The position numbers and the translations under genes were made by a program. A stretch of 64,000 nt of DNA, from the NCBI GenBank assembly GCA_025558095.1, contig JAIVFI010000012.1, forward strand, positions 248,001-312,000, read 5' to 3'. The notes below the pieces were generated by a model. It saw only the letters and a list, made by a program, of their open reading frames with translations, had not been told where the DNA came from and made no database searches. Positions 49,807 to 59,309 of the stretch are shown here, piece by piece (the stretch's first letter is position 1; each line of letters opens with the position of its first letter). Source of the DNA: Hyaloraphidium curvatum (Eukaryota; Monoblepharomycota; Hyaloraphidiomycetes; Hyaloraphidiales; Hyaloraphidiaceae).

Positions 49807-51791
49807 ATGGTGTTCAAATCCCGCTTCCCGGCGGTCCAGATTCCGGACCTGCCTATTCCCAACTTTGTCTTCGACGAGAACCCGATCATGGGGTACAATG
49901 ACGTTCCCTCCTTCGTGGACGGCATCTCTGGGCGGGCGATCACGTTCGGACAGCAGAAGAGCTACGTGGAGCAGCTCGGCTCGACCCTGGCGAACCCCTC
50001 CGCCGCCGGTTTCAAGCTCCAGCCCGTGAAGGAGGGCGTCGTCGTCGGCATCGTGTCGCCCAACCACGTTCTCTACCCGACGGCGCTCTGGGGCATCCTC
50101 AGGGCGGGAGGCACTGCGACCACGGCCAACGCGGCCTACACGGTGGACGAGCTGATCCACCAGCTCTCCGACTCGGGGGCCAAGCTGCTCATCACCCACC
50201 CGCAAGTCATCGGGGTCGCGCTCGAGGCCGCAAAGAAAGTCGGGATCCCGGAGAGCTCGGTCATGGTGTTTGAGCACGACGAGGCGACCAAGAAGGCCGG
50301 TTATCCGACCGTCGACGACCTGATTTCGGCCGGAGCCAAGCTGGCCCCCCTGCCCAAGCTCTCCTTCAAGCCCGGCGAAGCCGCGAAGCGCGTGGCCTTC
50401 CTCTGCTACTCTTCTGGCACTACGGGCCGCGCGAAGGGCGTGATGATCTCTCACAAGGTACGGCGAGTTTCTTTGCTCCGTCGTCCCCTGATGTTAACCA
50501 ACTCCTTTCCCAGAACGTGGTCTCGAACGTGTGCCAATTCCGTGGTTTCGATGGTGACAGCCTCCAGCCCGGTATCGACAAGCTGATGGGAGTGCTCCCG
50601 ATGTGAGTTCCGCCTTTTGCCGCTTCGAACCATACTGACAGAGGGCTCCGGTAGGTACCACATCTACGCCTTGATTCTTCTCGTGCACATCGCGACGGTG
50701 TGTTGCCTTCGGACTTTGGCAGTCGTTTGGGCTAACGGGCGCCGCAGTTCTCCAAGGTCACGACGGTCGTGCTGCCCCGGTTCGAGCCGCAGCTCTTCCT
50801 CGACACCATCGAGAAGTACAAGATCACCATCATGCACCTCGTTCCCCCCATCATCGTGGCCCTCGCCAAGATGCCCCTCGTGGAGAACTACACCCTCGCC
50901 TCGGTCAGGGACATCTTCTCCGGCGCCGCGCCCCTCGGCAAGGAAGTCAGCGACGAGCTCGTCGAGCGGCTGATGAAGCTGAGGAAGAAAGTCGGCAGCA
51001 CCGAGCACGTCGTCCTCCGGCAGGGCTGGGGCATGACCGAGACCTCGACCGTCGTCACAGCGAACCCGCTCCAGGGCGGCAAGCCGGGCTCGGTGGGCCT
51101 GCTCCTGCCCAACCTCGAAGCCCGCGTCGTGGACCCCGACACGGGCAAGGACTGCGCCGTGGGCCAGGAGGGCGAGATCTGGGTTCGCGGGCCGAACGTC
51201 GTGATTGGTGGGTTGCCGCGGCCGTCACGCGTGTTTCGGGCCTGATGGCGACACTTTTTCCTAGGATATCTCAACAACGAGAAGGCCAATGCCGAGACCT
51301 TCGACAACGAGGGCTACATCCATACCGGCGACGTCGTGACAGTTGACGAGGACGGCTACTTCACGATCCGCGACCGGATCAAGGAGCTTATCAAGGGTAG
51401 GTTGCCGATCGCGGTCCCCACGTTGTCCCGACGTTGCTGACCATTACGACGCCTTTCAGTCAAGGGCCTGCAGGTCGCTCCCGCAGAGCTCGAGGCCCTG
51501 CTTCTCACGCACCCCCTCGTCGCCGACTCGGCCGTCATCCCCGTGCCCGACGAGCGCGCCGGCGAGCTTCCCAAGGCCTTCTGCGTGCTCAAGACGCCCG
51601 CCAAGGACGCGACCGAGAGGGCCAAGGTCGCCGCCGACATCGCCAAGTTCATCGAGGGCAAGGTCGCCCGGCACAAGTGGCTCGCCGGCGGCATCGACTT
51701 TGTGGACGTGATCCCCAAGAGTCCGTCCGGCAAGATCCTGCGCCGGTTGCTGCGCGACGCCGAGAGGGAGAAGCTCAAGGCCAAGCTCTGA
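49807..51791 (+). CDS. 4-coumarate-CoA ligase-type acyl-CoA synthetase
   Basis: Six exons, introns 50458-50513, 50603-50654, 50698-50747, 51208-51264 and 51397-51459; 568 residues from the ATG at 49807 (the frame extends upstream without conserved sequence). Adenylate-forming signatures are intact: [91 protein letters not shown] and the final [15 protein letters not shown] lysine motif. It is close to plant 4CL, firefly luciferase and fungal peroxisomal acyl-CoA ligases. It likely activates aromatic or medium-chain acids to CoA esters; the C-terminal KAKL is PTS1-like but not a canonical SKL. Complete gene. Confidence 0.9.
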
Positions 51792-51944
51792 GTGCTCGCG
51801 ATCGGCGCCGTGCTATCTGCGCGAGCTTCGGGGCTCGCGATCAGTTCCGTTGTTCGATTTCGACCCTGGGCCCCCGGAGGTGTATTGTACGACATAAGAG
51901 AGTCGCTTGCTATTGATCGGAAGCAGTTCCGAGGCCCTGAGGCC

Positions 51945-53094
51945 ATGGAATCGCCATTGTTGATCCCCCAGGCTGCACTCAGTGGCGAAAGGGACCCGCG
52001 CGAGACGTTTTCTCTTCCAAACCCCGTCTCCCTCTTTCCCGCCGCCAATTCCGCCGGTCGGCCCGCTGCAACCCCTGCAGCGATGATGGCTGTTCCGCGG
52101 CTCGCCCAGGCGCCGGCTGACGAGGGCGTCGCAGCGGACGCGGCCGCCCTGGCGGACACGCGGCCTCCCCTGGCCGCGGTGGTTGGAGTCGAGCTCGGCG
52201 CGGCGATAACGGCCTCCGCCGCCATGTCGCCCGTGGTCTACGTGATCGACAAGGCCGTGGTGTCGAACGCTTCGGGCCGCATGAAGCTGCTCGAGTGCCT
52301 GCGGACGGAGATAGCGCAGCTCCTGACGCGGCCGGGCATCTTCTTCCGGAGCCACGGGTTCCGCTGGATCTGGACCGTCTAGTGAGCATTCCCGGGCCCT
52401 CCGGGCCGGCGATCGTGCGCAGGGCGGGCGTCTAACAGGATCCGCCCCGCGGCGCGCAGCGCGGGCACCTACTCGGCCGCCAACGTCGCGCGGGCAATGT
52501 GCGAGCGGTACGGCCGCAACTGGCAGTTCCCGACCTTCGTCGCCGGCAGCGCGGCCAACATGTCCCTGTCGATCCTCAAGGTGCGCCGAAACCGGCCCCG
52601 TTGGAAGTGCGGGCCCTCTGATCCCCTTATCGCCGCAGGACAAGACCTTTGCCCGCCTCTACGGCACCCCCGGCGCCCTCCCCGCGCGCGTGCCCGCAAT
52701 GACCTACCTCCTCTTCACCGCGCGCGACCTGGCCACCGTCGCGTGCTCCTTCAACGCCCCCCCCGTGCTGGCGGACTACATGCGCCATTCCGACGACGGC
52801 CGCATCCCCGCCATCCTGAAGCGCGACCCCGACACGAGCGCGCAGCTGCTCGTCCCGACGCTGCTGCAGTTCTTTTCCACGCCCGTGCACCTTCTCGCGC
52901 TGGACTACTACAACCGGCAGCCGGCGGCGGAGAACCCCGTGCCTTTTGCGTCGCGCGCGGGGAGGGTGGCGGCCGAGTACAGGGTGTCGACGGTGGCGAG
53001 GATGGCGAGGGTGGGGAGCTCCTTCGGGATCGGCGGGGTGCTGAACGCGAGGTTGCGGGCGTGGGGGAGGAGGGTCGGCTTGGGCATGGAGTGA
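51945..53094 (+). CDS. Conserved fungal membrane protein of unknown function
   Basis: Three exons, introns 52382-52459 (78 bp) and 52581-52638 (58 bp); 337 residues. The N-terminal 75 residues are Pro/Ala-rich, then the conserved core: VVGVELGAAITASAAMSP, FRWIWTVYAGTYSAANVARA, FVAGSAANMSLSILKDKTFAR, RVPAMTYLLFTARDLATVACSF and QLLVPTLLQFFSTPVHLLAL. The first splice restores WTVYAGTY, otherwise a stop follows the WTV. The motif set (RW-x5-YxGTY-xxAN, FxxxSxANxxLSxLKD, ARDxxTxxxSF) recurs in fungal proteins that I remember as mitochondrial-type but without a settled function. Several amphipathic or membrane segments are likely. Localisation uncertain. Confidence 0.75.
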
Positions 53095-53791
53095 TGCGGT
53101 GCGGACGGACGGGGATCGCCCGGACGCGGCCTTTTCGGACATTCGGCCGGTGCGGCGACGGGGCTCGGGGGGACTGCGACGGTTCGCTGATGGAACATGG
53201 AGCTGCTGGGTGCGTGGTTGGAGGGTCTAAGGAGCTGGGACTTGAACACTGGGGTGGCCTTGGCGGCCGGGGAAAAAGCGTGGATCCGCGCTGGCGCCGG
53301 CCTGTATGCCGGCGCCCTGCCATATTCTATTGATGTGCTGGCGTCTTGGAATGCACGGATGAGACCTTATGCTACGTGATCCTCGCAAGGTCCACATCGG
53401 CACAGAACGTGAAAGCGGCCCAAGATCGTTGCGGACGAGCCGATCCACTCGAGCGCTCACCTCTGGCGAGCAGGAGGAGCACCGCTCAAAGATTCGACCG
53501 TCGAGACAGGCACGGATGGATGACCCCAAGTCTCGGGCACTTCAGGAAGAAAGCACGTGTCAGGTTGACTCCTCCACTTTTCCTTTCCCAATTCGCGAAG
53601 GGGAGGACAGGGACGGCAGCAGCAGATCAAGGACCCGCGCTCGCGCGGCAATCTATCAACACATCGCCCATGATGACGTCTGTACATCAGATACGTAGAC
53701 CCAGCTACCTCTATAAGATCAACCACCCAGCGCAAGTCCAACGTGTCCACAAGAGTCCGTGCCCATCCGGGCTTTTGGCGCCCGGTGGGGC
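53095..53791. other. Intergenic region
   Basis: 697 bp between convergent genes, less GC-rich (about 53400-53760). Only short frames with no codon-use support. No RNA gene recognised. Confidence 0.5.
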
Positions 53792-54712
53792 TTACTGCGC
53801 GGCCACGGCCGGGGCAGCCTGCTCGCCGACGATGAACGAGTTGACGTAGGTGGGCACGACCTTCTCGAGGTTGTACTTCTTGTACACGTCGACGGCCTGC
53901 TTCTGCAGCACCGCGGCGCGCTCCTGGACCTTGTAGTCGGTCAGGAGCTTCTGCACGCGCTCCTGGTAGGGCGCGACGTAGGGGGTGAGCTGGTCGAGGA
54001 GCTTCTGGCCGAACTGTGGGAGGGAGGGAGCGGTCATCAGCGACTGATCCGGCGGCGGGGCGGGCGGATCCGTGCGAACCTTGACGAGCTCGGCCGAGTT
54101 GTACTTGGCCAGGTCGATCTTGGGCAGCTCGAAGGCCGGCAGCTTGGGCAGCGACTCGAGGACCTTGCCGATCGAGCCGCGGATGCGCTCGACCTGCTCC
54201 TCGGGCAGCTTGATCTCGGAAAGCGAGGCGGGCAGCGAGGCGCGCAGCTTGGCAACAGCGGCCTTGAGGTTTGCCAGCTGCTCCTCGCCGGCGGCGCGCA
54301 GGCCGGCCAGCGAAGTCGGCACGGCGGGGATGTACGAGCGGCCGGCGGCGACCTTTGCCTTGACGAACTCGTCCGCCTCGGCGACCTTTGCCTTGACGTA
54401 CTCGTCGGCCTCTGCGGCCTTTGCCTTGAGGAAGTCGGGGCTGCGCCGCAGCTGCTCGGCGGCCGTGCGCACGCTCTCGGCCGTGTCGAGGAAGCGCGTC
54501 TGCACGGTGCCGGCGGCGGCGTCGGCGCTCTCGAGCAGCGACGCCGAGAACGACGACGCCTGCGCGGCGGCGCCCTCGAGCCGCTCGACCAGCTCGTGCG
54601 GCAGCCCGGCCTTGGCGCGCTCGACGACCGGCGACACCGCGGAGAGGATCGGCGCAGCGGCCTCGTACGCCTGCTTGGCGACCGTGGAGACGACGTGCTC
54701 GGAGGCGGCCAT
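53792..54712 (-). CDS. Amphipathic 11-mer repeat protein (lipid-droplet/perilipin-like)
   Basis: 306 residues, intronless, ATG at 54712. It begins with a helix (MAASEHVVSTVAKQAYEAAA) and continues as nearly uninterrupted amphipathic helix with repeats of about 11 residues such as AEADEYVKAKVAEADEFVKA. A hydrophobic segment LPKLPAFELPKIDL lies mid-protein, and the C-terminus has a conserved-looking QKLLDQLTPYVAPYQERVQ and VVPTYVNSFIVGEQ. Such 11-mer amphipathic helices are typical of perilipins, apolipoproteins and lipid-droplet-coat proteins. No enzymatic motif or signal peptide. Assignment rests on composition and periodicity, so a general membrane-binding or stress protein is an alternative. 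Confidence 0.6.
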   Translation of the reverse strand: MAASEHVVSTVAKQAYEAAAPILSAVSPVVERAKAGLPHELVERLEGAAAQASSFSASLLESADAAAGTVQTRFLDTAESVRTAAEQLRRSPDFLKAKAAEADEYVKAKVAEADEFVKAKVAAGRSYIPAVPTSLAGLRAAGEEQLANLKAAVAKLRASLPASLSEIKLPEEQVERIRGSIGKVLESLPKLPAFELPKIDLAKYNSAELVKVRTDPPAPPPDQSLMTAPSLPQFGQKLLDQLTPYVAPYQERVQKLLTDYKVQERAAVLQKQAVDVYKKYNLEKVVPTYVNSFIVGEQAAPAVAAQ

Positions 54713-55499
54713 TGCGGTTGGGTGCGATGTGGCGGGGGGAGGTTCGAATGAAGTGTGCTTTGCGTGGAGTCGGCGAGGGAAGGGTGGGAGTTGAAATAGT
54801 CGGAGCCGAACGGGGCGGAGTGCCCTTTCACGTGAGACATGTGATACTGGTTCACGTCCGCAGCTTCCCAACTTCTCGCGCCCAGTTCCCCAACGATCTC
54901 AAAATCAGACTGCGTATGACTTGTATCGCTCGATCCGGGATGAAATTTGGGTATCAGCTCCCCGACGACAAGGTCAGTGGCGCCGAGAAGCCGCGACCAG
55001 CACGCCATTCAGCTCGATCGCGCCCCCGGATCCTCCCATCAGATGCCATCAGAGTCTATTCTATCTGCATTTTACGGGGAAGGCACAGTTTTGGGCCTCG
55101 CGGGCGCTTTCGATCGCGCTGGGTTGCGGGCCGCGTTGGCCTGTGACGGCGGCCCAAGTCGCGCCGCTGCCGACCGTCGGCCTCTCCGCCCCGGCGATTT
55201 GGAAATTTCACTGGCTTTCGCAGCGACTTCGCGAGGCCCGGTGAACCCGCGCCTGCCGGGACCGGTTGCCGCGGACCCTGGGCACGCAGACTCCTTGTGG
55301 GGGACGGAAACGAGTCCGATAGACGCGGTGCAGTCAGCCCCTCGTGTTGGCACTCCGGACGGGGAAGCGGCCGGAGGTGCCGACCACCCGCCCTGACTGC
55401 TTCGCTGGTGCCCGGCCCGCAAGCGCTCCCTCTCCCGCACACCGTCCATCTCGCCGCCGTCCGCGCCCCGGGAGACAACCTGCCGCGGTCCTCGGTGCC
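54713..55499. other. Intergenic region, possible decayed sequence
   Basis: About 790 bp with no gene I can support, upstream of the pseudogene fragment. It may be the decayed 5' part of the partial duplication described next, but matches there are too weak to state. Confidence 0.35.
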
Positions 55500-55810
55500 G
55501 CAGCCGACTGCGATGCGATCATGGTCTGCGCGAGGTCCTTTGTCGCCGAGTCGGTCGGGGGCAGCTTCACGCAGAGGACGTGCACCAGTGAGGGCTTGGT
55601 GGTGGCTTAATCGGCCCGCGAGAGACGTTGCCAGCAGTCTTCATTCAACATGCTTTGTCTGATGTTCATCGTTCAGTTACCATACTTTGTCGTTCTGGGA
55701 GTCTGGGGTCCTTGTTTCGATCGCCATCCTTTGTCGTGCGGGAGCCTTTCGGAAGACACGGTGCTCCGCCCTGGTGGAGCCGGGCAACACCTCGGTAGGC
55801 CCGTGGGCGT
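55500..55810 (+). pseudogene. Decayed partial copy of the 3' end of the EGF-like gene
   Basis: Around 55522-55600 a stretch encodes VCARSFVAESVGGSFTQRTC, clearly the counterpart of VCARYFVVSATGTFVQRAC in the last exon of the 56492-57587 gene. Further downstream, 55740-55790 matches 57661-57710 just past that gene's stop. The offset is about 1,912-1,921 bp in both places, so this is a tandem duplication of roughly 1.9 kb whose upstream copy has lost its frame and upstream exons. The earlier exons cannot be recognised. Confidence 0.65.
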
Positions 55811-56491
55811 CGAGCTTCTTCTTTCATTTCGAGACTCTTCTCTTCTGAAACACAGTGTGCCTCCCTTCCGGCGGGTCCGCCGCGCCGCCGCGCGGATGAA
55901 TACGTCAGCCGCAAGCGCCTCTGAGGCGGCGCAGCGGATGCGCCCGCCTACTATTTGGCGAGGACACGGACGGCTAGGTCCGGAGCGCTCCGCTGTTCTC
56001 GAGGCCCTCGCGGCAGTCCGGTCTGCCCGTCCCTGCCGTCGCCGACGCGGAGCTCGGAGCGCCGGCCGTCCGACGAGCCTGGACCGCTGGACCGGCCGCC
56101 GCTGCGCCCACCGGAGAGACGGATGGATCGGCGCGCCGGGGGCCACGGAGCAGCCGGAAACACGCGCCCTGGGGACGAGGCGGTGCCGAGGATGGACATT
56201 CCGGGCCGCGATCCGCGACGATACGAGAAAAACGCCCGTTTTCTCCACGGCGGTGGGTTTTGATCTGGCTGGGCACAAGCGGCACGCATTCGGCGGACGG
56301 ACATCGACCGCACCATCCCAGCGGCGCGGCTGCTGTGGCGGACGCGTCTTCCGCCGCCGTTGCCGGCATGATCCGGGGCTTCCTTGCGTCTGCGGAGCAC
56401 GGCGGCCCAATTGCTGGACCCACGAAAAAATGCAGGTGGGTGCCGGCGCCCTTCCTGCGCACGAAACTCGCCAAACCACCACGGACCGCCC
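55811..56491. other. Intergenic region upstream of the EGF gene
   Basis: About 680 bp, GC-rich, with several open frames that look like antisense noise. No conserved sequence seen. Promoter of the EGF gene by position. Confidence 0.4.
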
Positions 56492-57587
56492 ATGCCCGCC
56501 ACCCGCCGGATCCGCCTCCTCCTCGCCGCCGCGGCGCTTGCGCTCCTCGCCGCGCGGCCCGCATCGTGGGCGCCGCGCCGCCGCCGCCGCGCGGGCACCG
56601 CTGACGCTCAGGCACCGCAGGTCGGCCCCCGCGGGCGCCGCAGGCCAGCTCCAGACAGCCGCGGCCTCGTCGCAGCTCGCCGACAAGGGCGAGAACGTGG
56701 TGTTCCGGAGGTCGTGTGCCGGCTGCCCCGAGGACTCGTACTGTGGGTTCCCGCCTTGCGCGCCCCGCCCCTGGCGCCGCTCAGCCGCGTCGGGCGGCGG
56801 CTCCGCGCGAGGCAAATAGCTGACCTGCGATCCTCGATTGGCTTTTCCTCCCTTGCGACCCGCGCGCCGACGTGCCGCCCTCGGATCCCCCCTCCCATCG
56901 TCGACAGGCGAATATGGCTACGCAGGCAGCGAAGGCGGCGTTGCTTGCGTGTCCTACCAGCTCAAGAACCACCTGTACCGCCGCTACGCGCCCCCAGACG
57001 AGGGTCCGAACTGCCAGAGAAACATCCTTGTCGGACCCGGTATCAATCCGTGCTCGAACGGGGGCACCTGCGTCAACGCCACGGGGACCGGGTTGGGCTT
57101 CACCTGCTCCTGCGCCACGGATTACACAGGGGGCCGTGCGTACCTGACAGCCGCCCCTCCGCCCCGGGAAGCTCAACCAGCCGTGCCATCGCCCCGCAGT
57201 GTGCCAGTCGACGATCAACTACTGCCTGCTCGCCACGTGCAAGAACGGCGCCACGTGCACCGTGCTCATCACCCGCCCCTTCTACTCCTGGTGGGCCTGA
57301 CCTGTACTATACGCCGGAAATACCTCTGACCTGCCCACCGCAGCCAATGCCAGCCTGCCTTCCGGGGCACCAACTGCGAGGAGCAATACTTTGTCCCCCC
57401 TTCCGGGGGAACCGGCAACTATGGCGACGCCGAGGTCTGCGCGAGGTACTTTGTCGTCTCGGCGACCGGAACCTTCGTCCAGAGGGCGTGCACCAAGTTC
57501 GGATCGACTCAATACGTCTACGACACCGTATCGCGGCGGTGCGTGGCTCCATCGATCAATACGGTGACGATGCAGGGATGCAGGTGA
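56492..57587 (+). CDS. Secreted protein with two EGF-like domains
   Basis: Five exons; introns 56566-56620 (55 bp), 56743-56907 (165 bp, least certain), 57136-57199 and 57291-57343, giving 252 residues. A signal peptide (RLLLAAAALALLAARPAS) precedes NVVFRRSCAGCPEDSYCEYG, then EGF 1: INPCSNGGTCVNATG, FTCSCATDYTGGLC, and EGF 2: NYCLLATCKNGATCTVLI, FYSCQCQPAFRGTNCEEQ. Each has six Cys in EGF spacing, and the joints are only correct after splicing. A C-terminal Cys-rich block (CARYFVVSATGTFVQRAC, VSRRCVAPSIN) ends in GCR. EGF 1 has Thr in the C-x-x-x-Y-T-G context modified by EOGT in animals. The 165-bp intron could hide an extra exon. Function: extracellular recognition (inference). Confidence 0.8.
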
Positions 57588-57789
57588 TCGCACGCGGAGG
57601 AGCGGGGTGTCACTCGGGGGAAACCACGATTCTGGGCCATCATTTCCCCATGCTTTGTCATTGCAGCCTTTGGGAAACACATTGTTGCGCCCCGGCGGGC
57701 CGGGAAAGGCGTGTATGTGCTGCGCGGCAATACACGGGTGTACCATTATGGCTAGCACGTCCGTCGGATGCGGATCGCCAGCGGAAGCA

Positions 57790-59169
57790 TCACAGCTCGC
57801 CGTGTGCGCCGCCATCCAAGCCCGGGAACACCGGATGCCCCAACACGTGGTCCACCGCGTCCCCCAGCAGCCCCAGGAACGCTTTCTCGGAGACCGCGTA
57901 GTTCCAGTACTTTTCCTCCCCCAGCCTCGCCTCGTCCGGCCCGGGCTCCTTCCGCACGATGTTCCCCGGGCCCCCCGCGGCGTACCCCAGCCCCAGCAGC
58001 CGGCTCAGGTCGCGGAAGCACCGGTCCCCGGCGTCGTACAGCTCGACGACGGCGGCCCAGGGGGGCAGGAACAGCGCGTGGGCGAGGCCGGCGCCGTGGA
58101 TGCCCGCGAGCACGTCGGCGGTGCTGGTCAGGCGGACCTGGTCCTCGAACGGCACGCGCTCGCCGAAACCGAAGCGGGCGACGAGCAGTTCCGCGCGGGG
58201 GAAGCGGCGGCGGGCGGCGGCGGCCAGGTCGGCCTCGTTGAGGAGGCGTCGCGTGGGGCCGGAGCGGGAGAGGAGCACGATCTTCAGTTTTGCGCGGGGA
58301 CGGCGGCGTTCGGCTGCGATGCGGTTGCCGAACAGCGCCGCAAGCTGGGCGCGCGAGTACGCCGGCAGGAAGCTGCCCGGGCCCGCGCGGCACCCGGACG
58401 GCACGGGCTGGTTGTAGAAAAAGGTGAACAGCGAGCGCGGCTTGACGGCAAAGACCACACGGTCGAAGCACAGCGTCCGGTTCGCGTGCTCGGAGAGGTG
58501 GATGAGCGGTTCGGTCGTGAAGAGCGCGTGCAGCGCGTCGAACGGCGAGCCCACGTAGAAGGCGTTCGGCTCGTGGTAGAGGACACGCATGGCGTCGGGG
58601 GGCTCGTCCTGCAGGCCGACGGCCCACAGCGACAGGTACAGGTTCGGGAAATCGCACAGCTTGTGGTACACGCTGGCCGGCGAGTCGCCGTGCGTGGCCA
58701 TCACGGTCTTTGAGAACAATGTGTCGCACTTTGGAGGCGGCGTGAGGCGGAACCTGCCGAGCTCCCCGACCCAGTTGCCCAGCTCGAACGGCGACCGCGT
58801 CGGCGGTGGGTAGTCCGGGTCCAGGTTGCACGCCCCGCGGGCGCCGACCGTCCCATCGCCCGAGATCCACACGTGGCGGGCGTCGCAGAGCGTCATGTCG
58901 GCGTTGCAGCGGAGCGATGTGCGGCCCTCGCGGAGGTCCCCTCTGCAGTACTCGCGTACGGCGCCCGCACGGGCCGCGGCGCCCCAGTCGCAGATGTTCC
59001 ACCACCGAGCGCCACTCGCGGGGTCGGAGCAGCGCGCGCCGGCGGCCTCCATGCCGGGCTCGGGGCCGACAAGCGGCGCGGCTGCCTCCGCCGGCAGCGC
59101 CCCCGCCGGCAGTGCCCCCGCCAGCACTGCGGCGCCCGCCAACGCCGCGGCCGCAAGGACCCGCAGCAT
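57790..59169 (-). CDS. EOGT-like GT61 glycosyltransferase (EGF O-GlcNAc transferase type)
   Basis: 459 residues, intronless, ATG at 59169 (the longer frame starts with TTG). A signal peptide (LRVLAAAALAGAAVLAGALP) makes it lumenal. The GT61/EOGT landmarks are present: SVYHKLCDFPNLYLSLWAVG, corresponding to the HFCDFxNLY block, and TADVLAGIHGAGLAHALFLP with WAAVVELYDAGDRCFRDLSR, the nucleotide-sugar binding region. The last four residues are HGEL, close to the KDEL/HDEL ER-retention signal; animal EOGT is also an ER lumenal enzyme with a KDEL-like tail. EOGT adds O-GlcNAc to EGF domains. Relatives in the same family (POMGNT2, plant xylosyltransferases) have other acceptors, so specificity is inference, supported by the adjacent EGF gene. 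Convergent with it, 203 bp apart. Confidence 0.78.
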   Translation of the reverse strand: MLRVLAAAALAGAAVLAGALPAGALPAEAAAPLVGPEPGMEAAGARCSDPASGARWWNICDWGAAARAGAVREYCRGDLREGRTSLRCNADMTLCDARHVWISGDGTVGARGACNLDPDYPPPTRSPFELGNWVGELGRFRLTPPPKCDTLFSKTVMATHGDSPASVYHKLCDFPNLYLSLWAVGLQDEPPDAMRVLYHEPNAFYVGSPFDALHALFTTEPLIHLSEHANRTLCFDRVVFAVKPRSLFTFFYNQPVPSGCRAGPGSFLPAYSRAQLAALFGNRIAAERRRPRAKLKIVLLSRSGPTRRLLNEADLAAAARRRFPRAELLVARFGFGERVPFEDQVRLTSTADVLAGIHGAGLAHALFLPPWAAVVELYDAGDRCFRDLSRLLGLGYAAGGPGNIVRKEPGPDEARLGEEKYWNYAVSEKAFLGLLGDAVDHVLGHPVFPGLDGGAHGEL

Positions 59170-59309
59170 CGCGTCCGAACTAGCTTCAAGGGTTCCGACG
59201 ATGACATGCAGGGCTCGAAGGGCCAACCACGCTGCACGGACGCGCGATCGACGTGAGTGATCGACGAGGGCGTCCCATTATTTGCTTGTGCTAGCGGGGC
59301 GGGGCCTCC

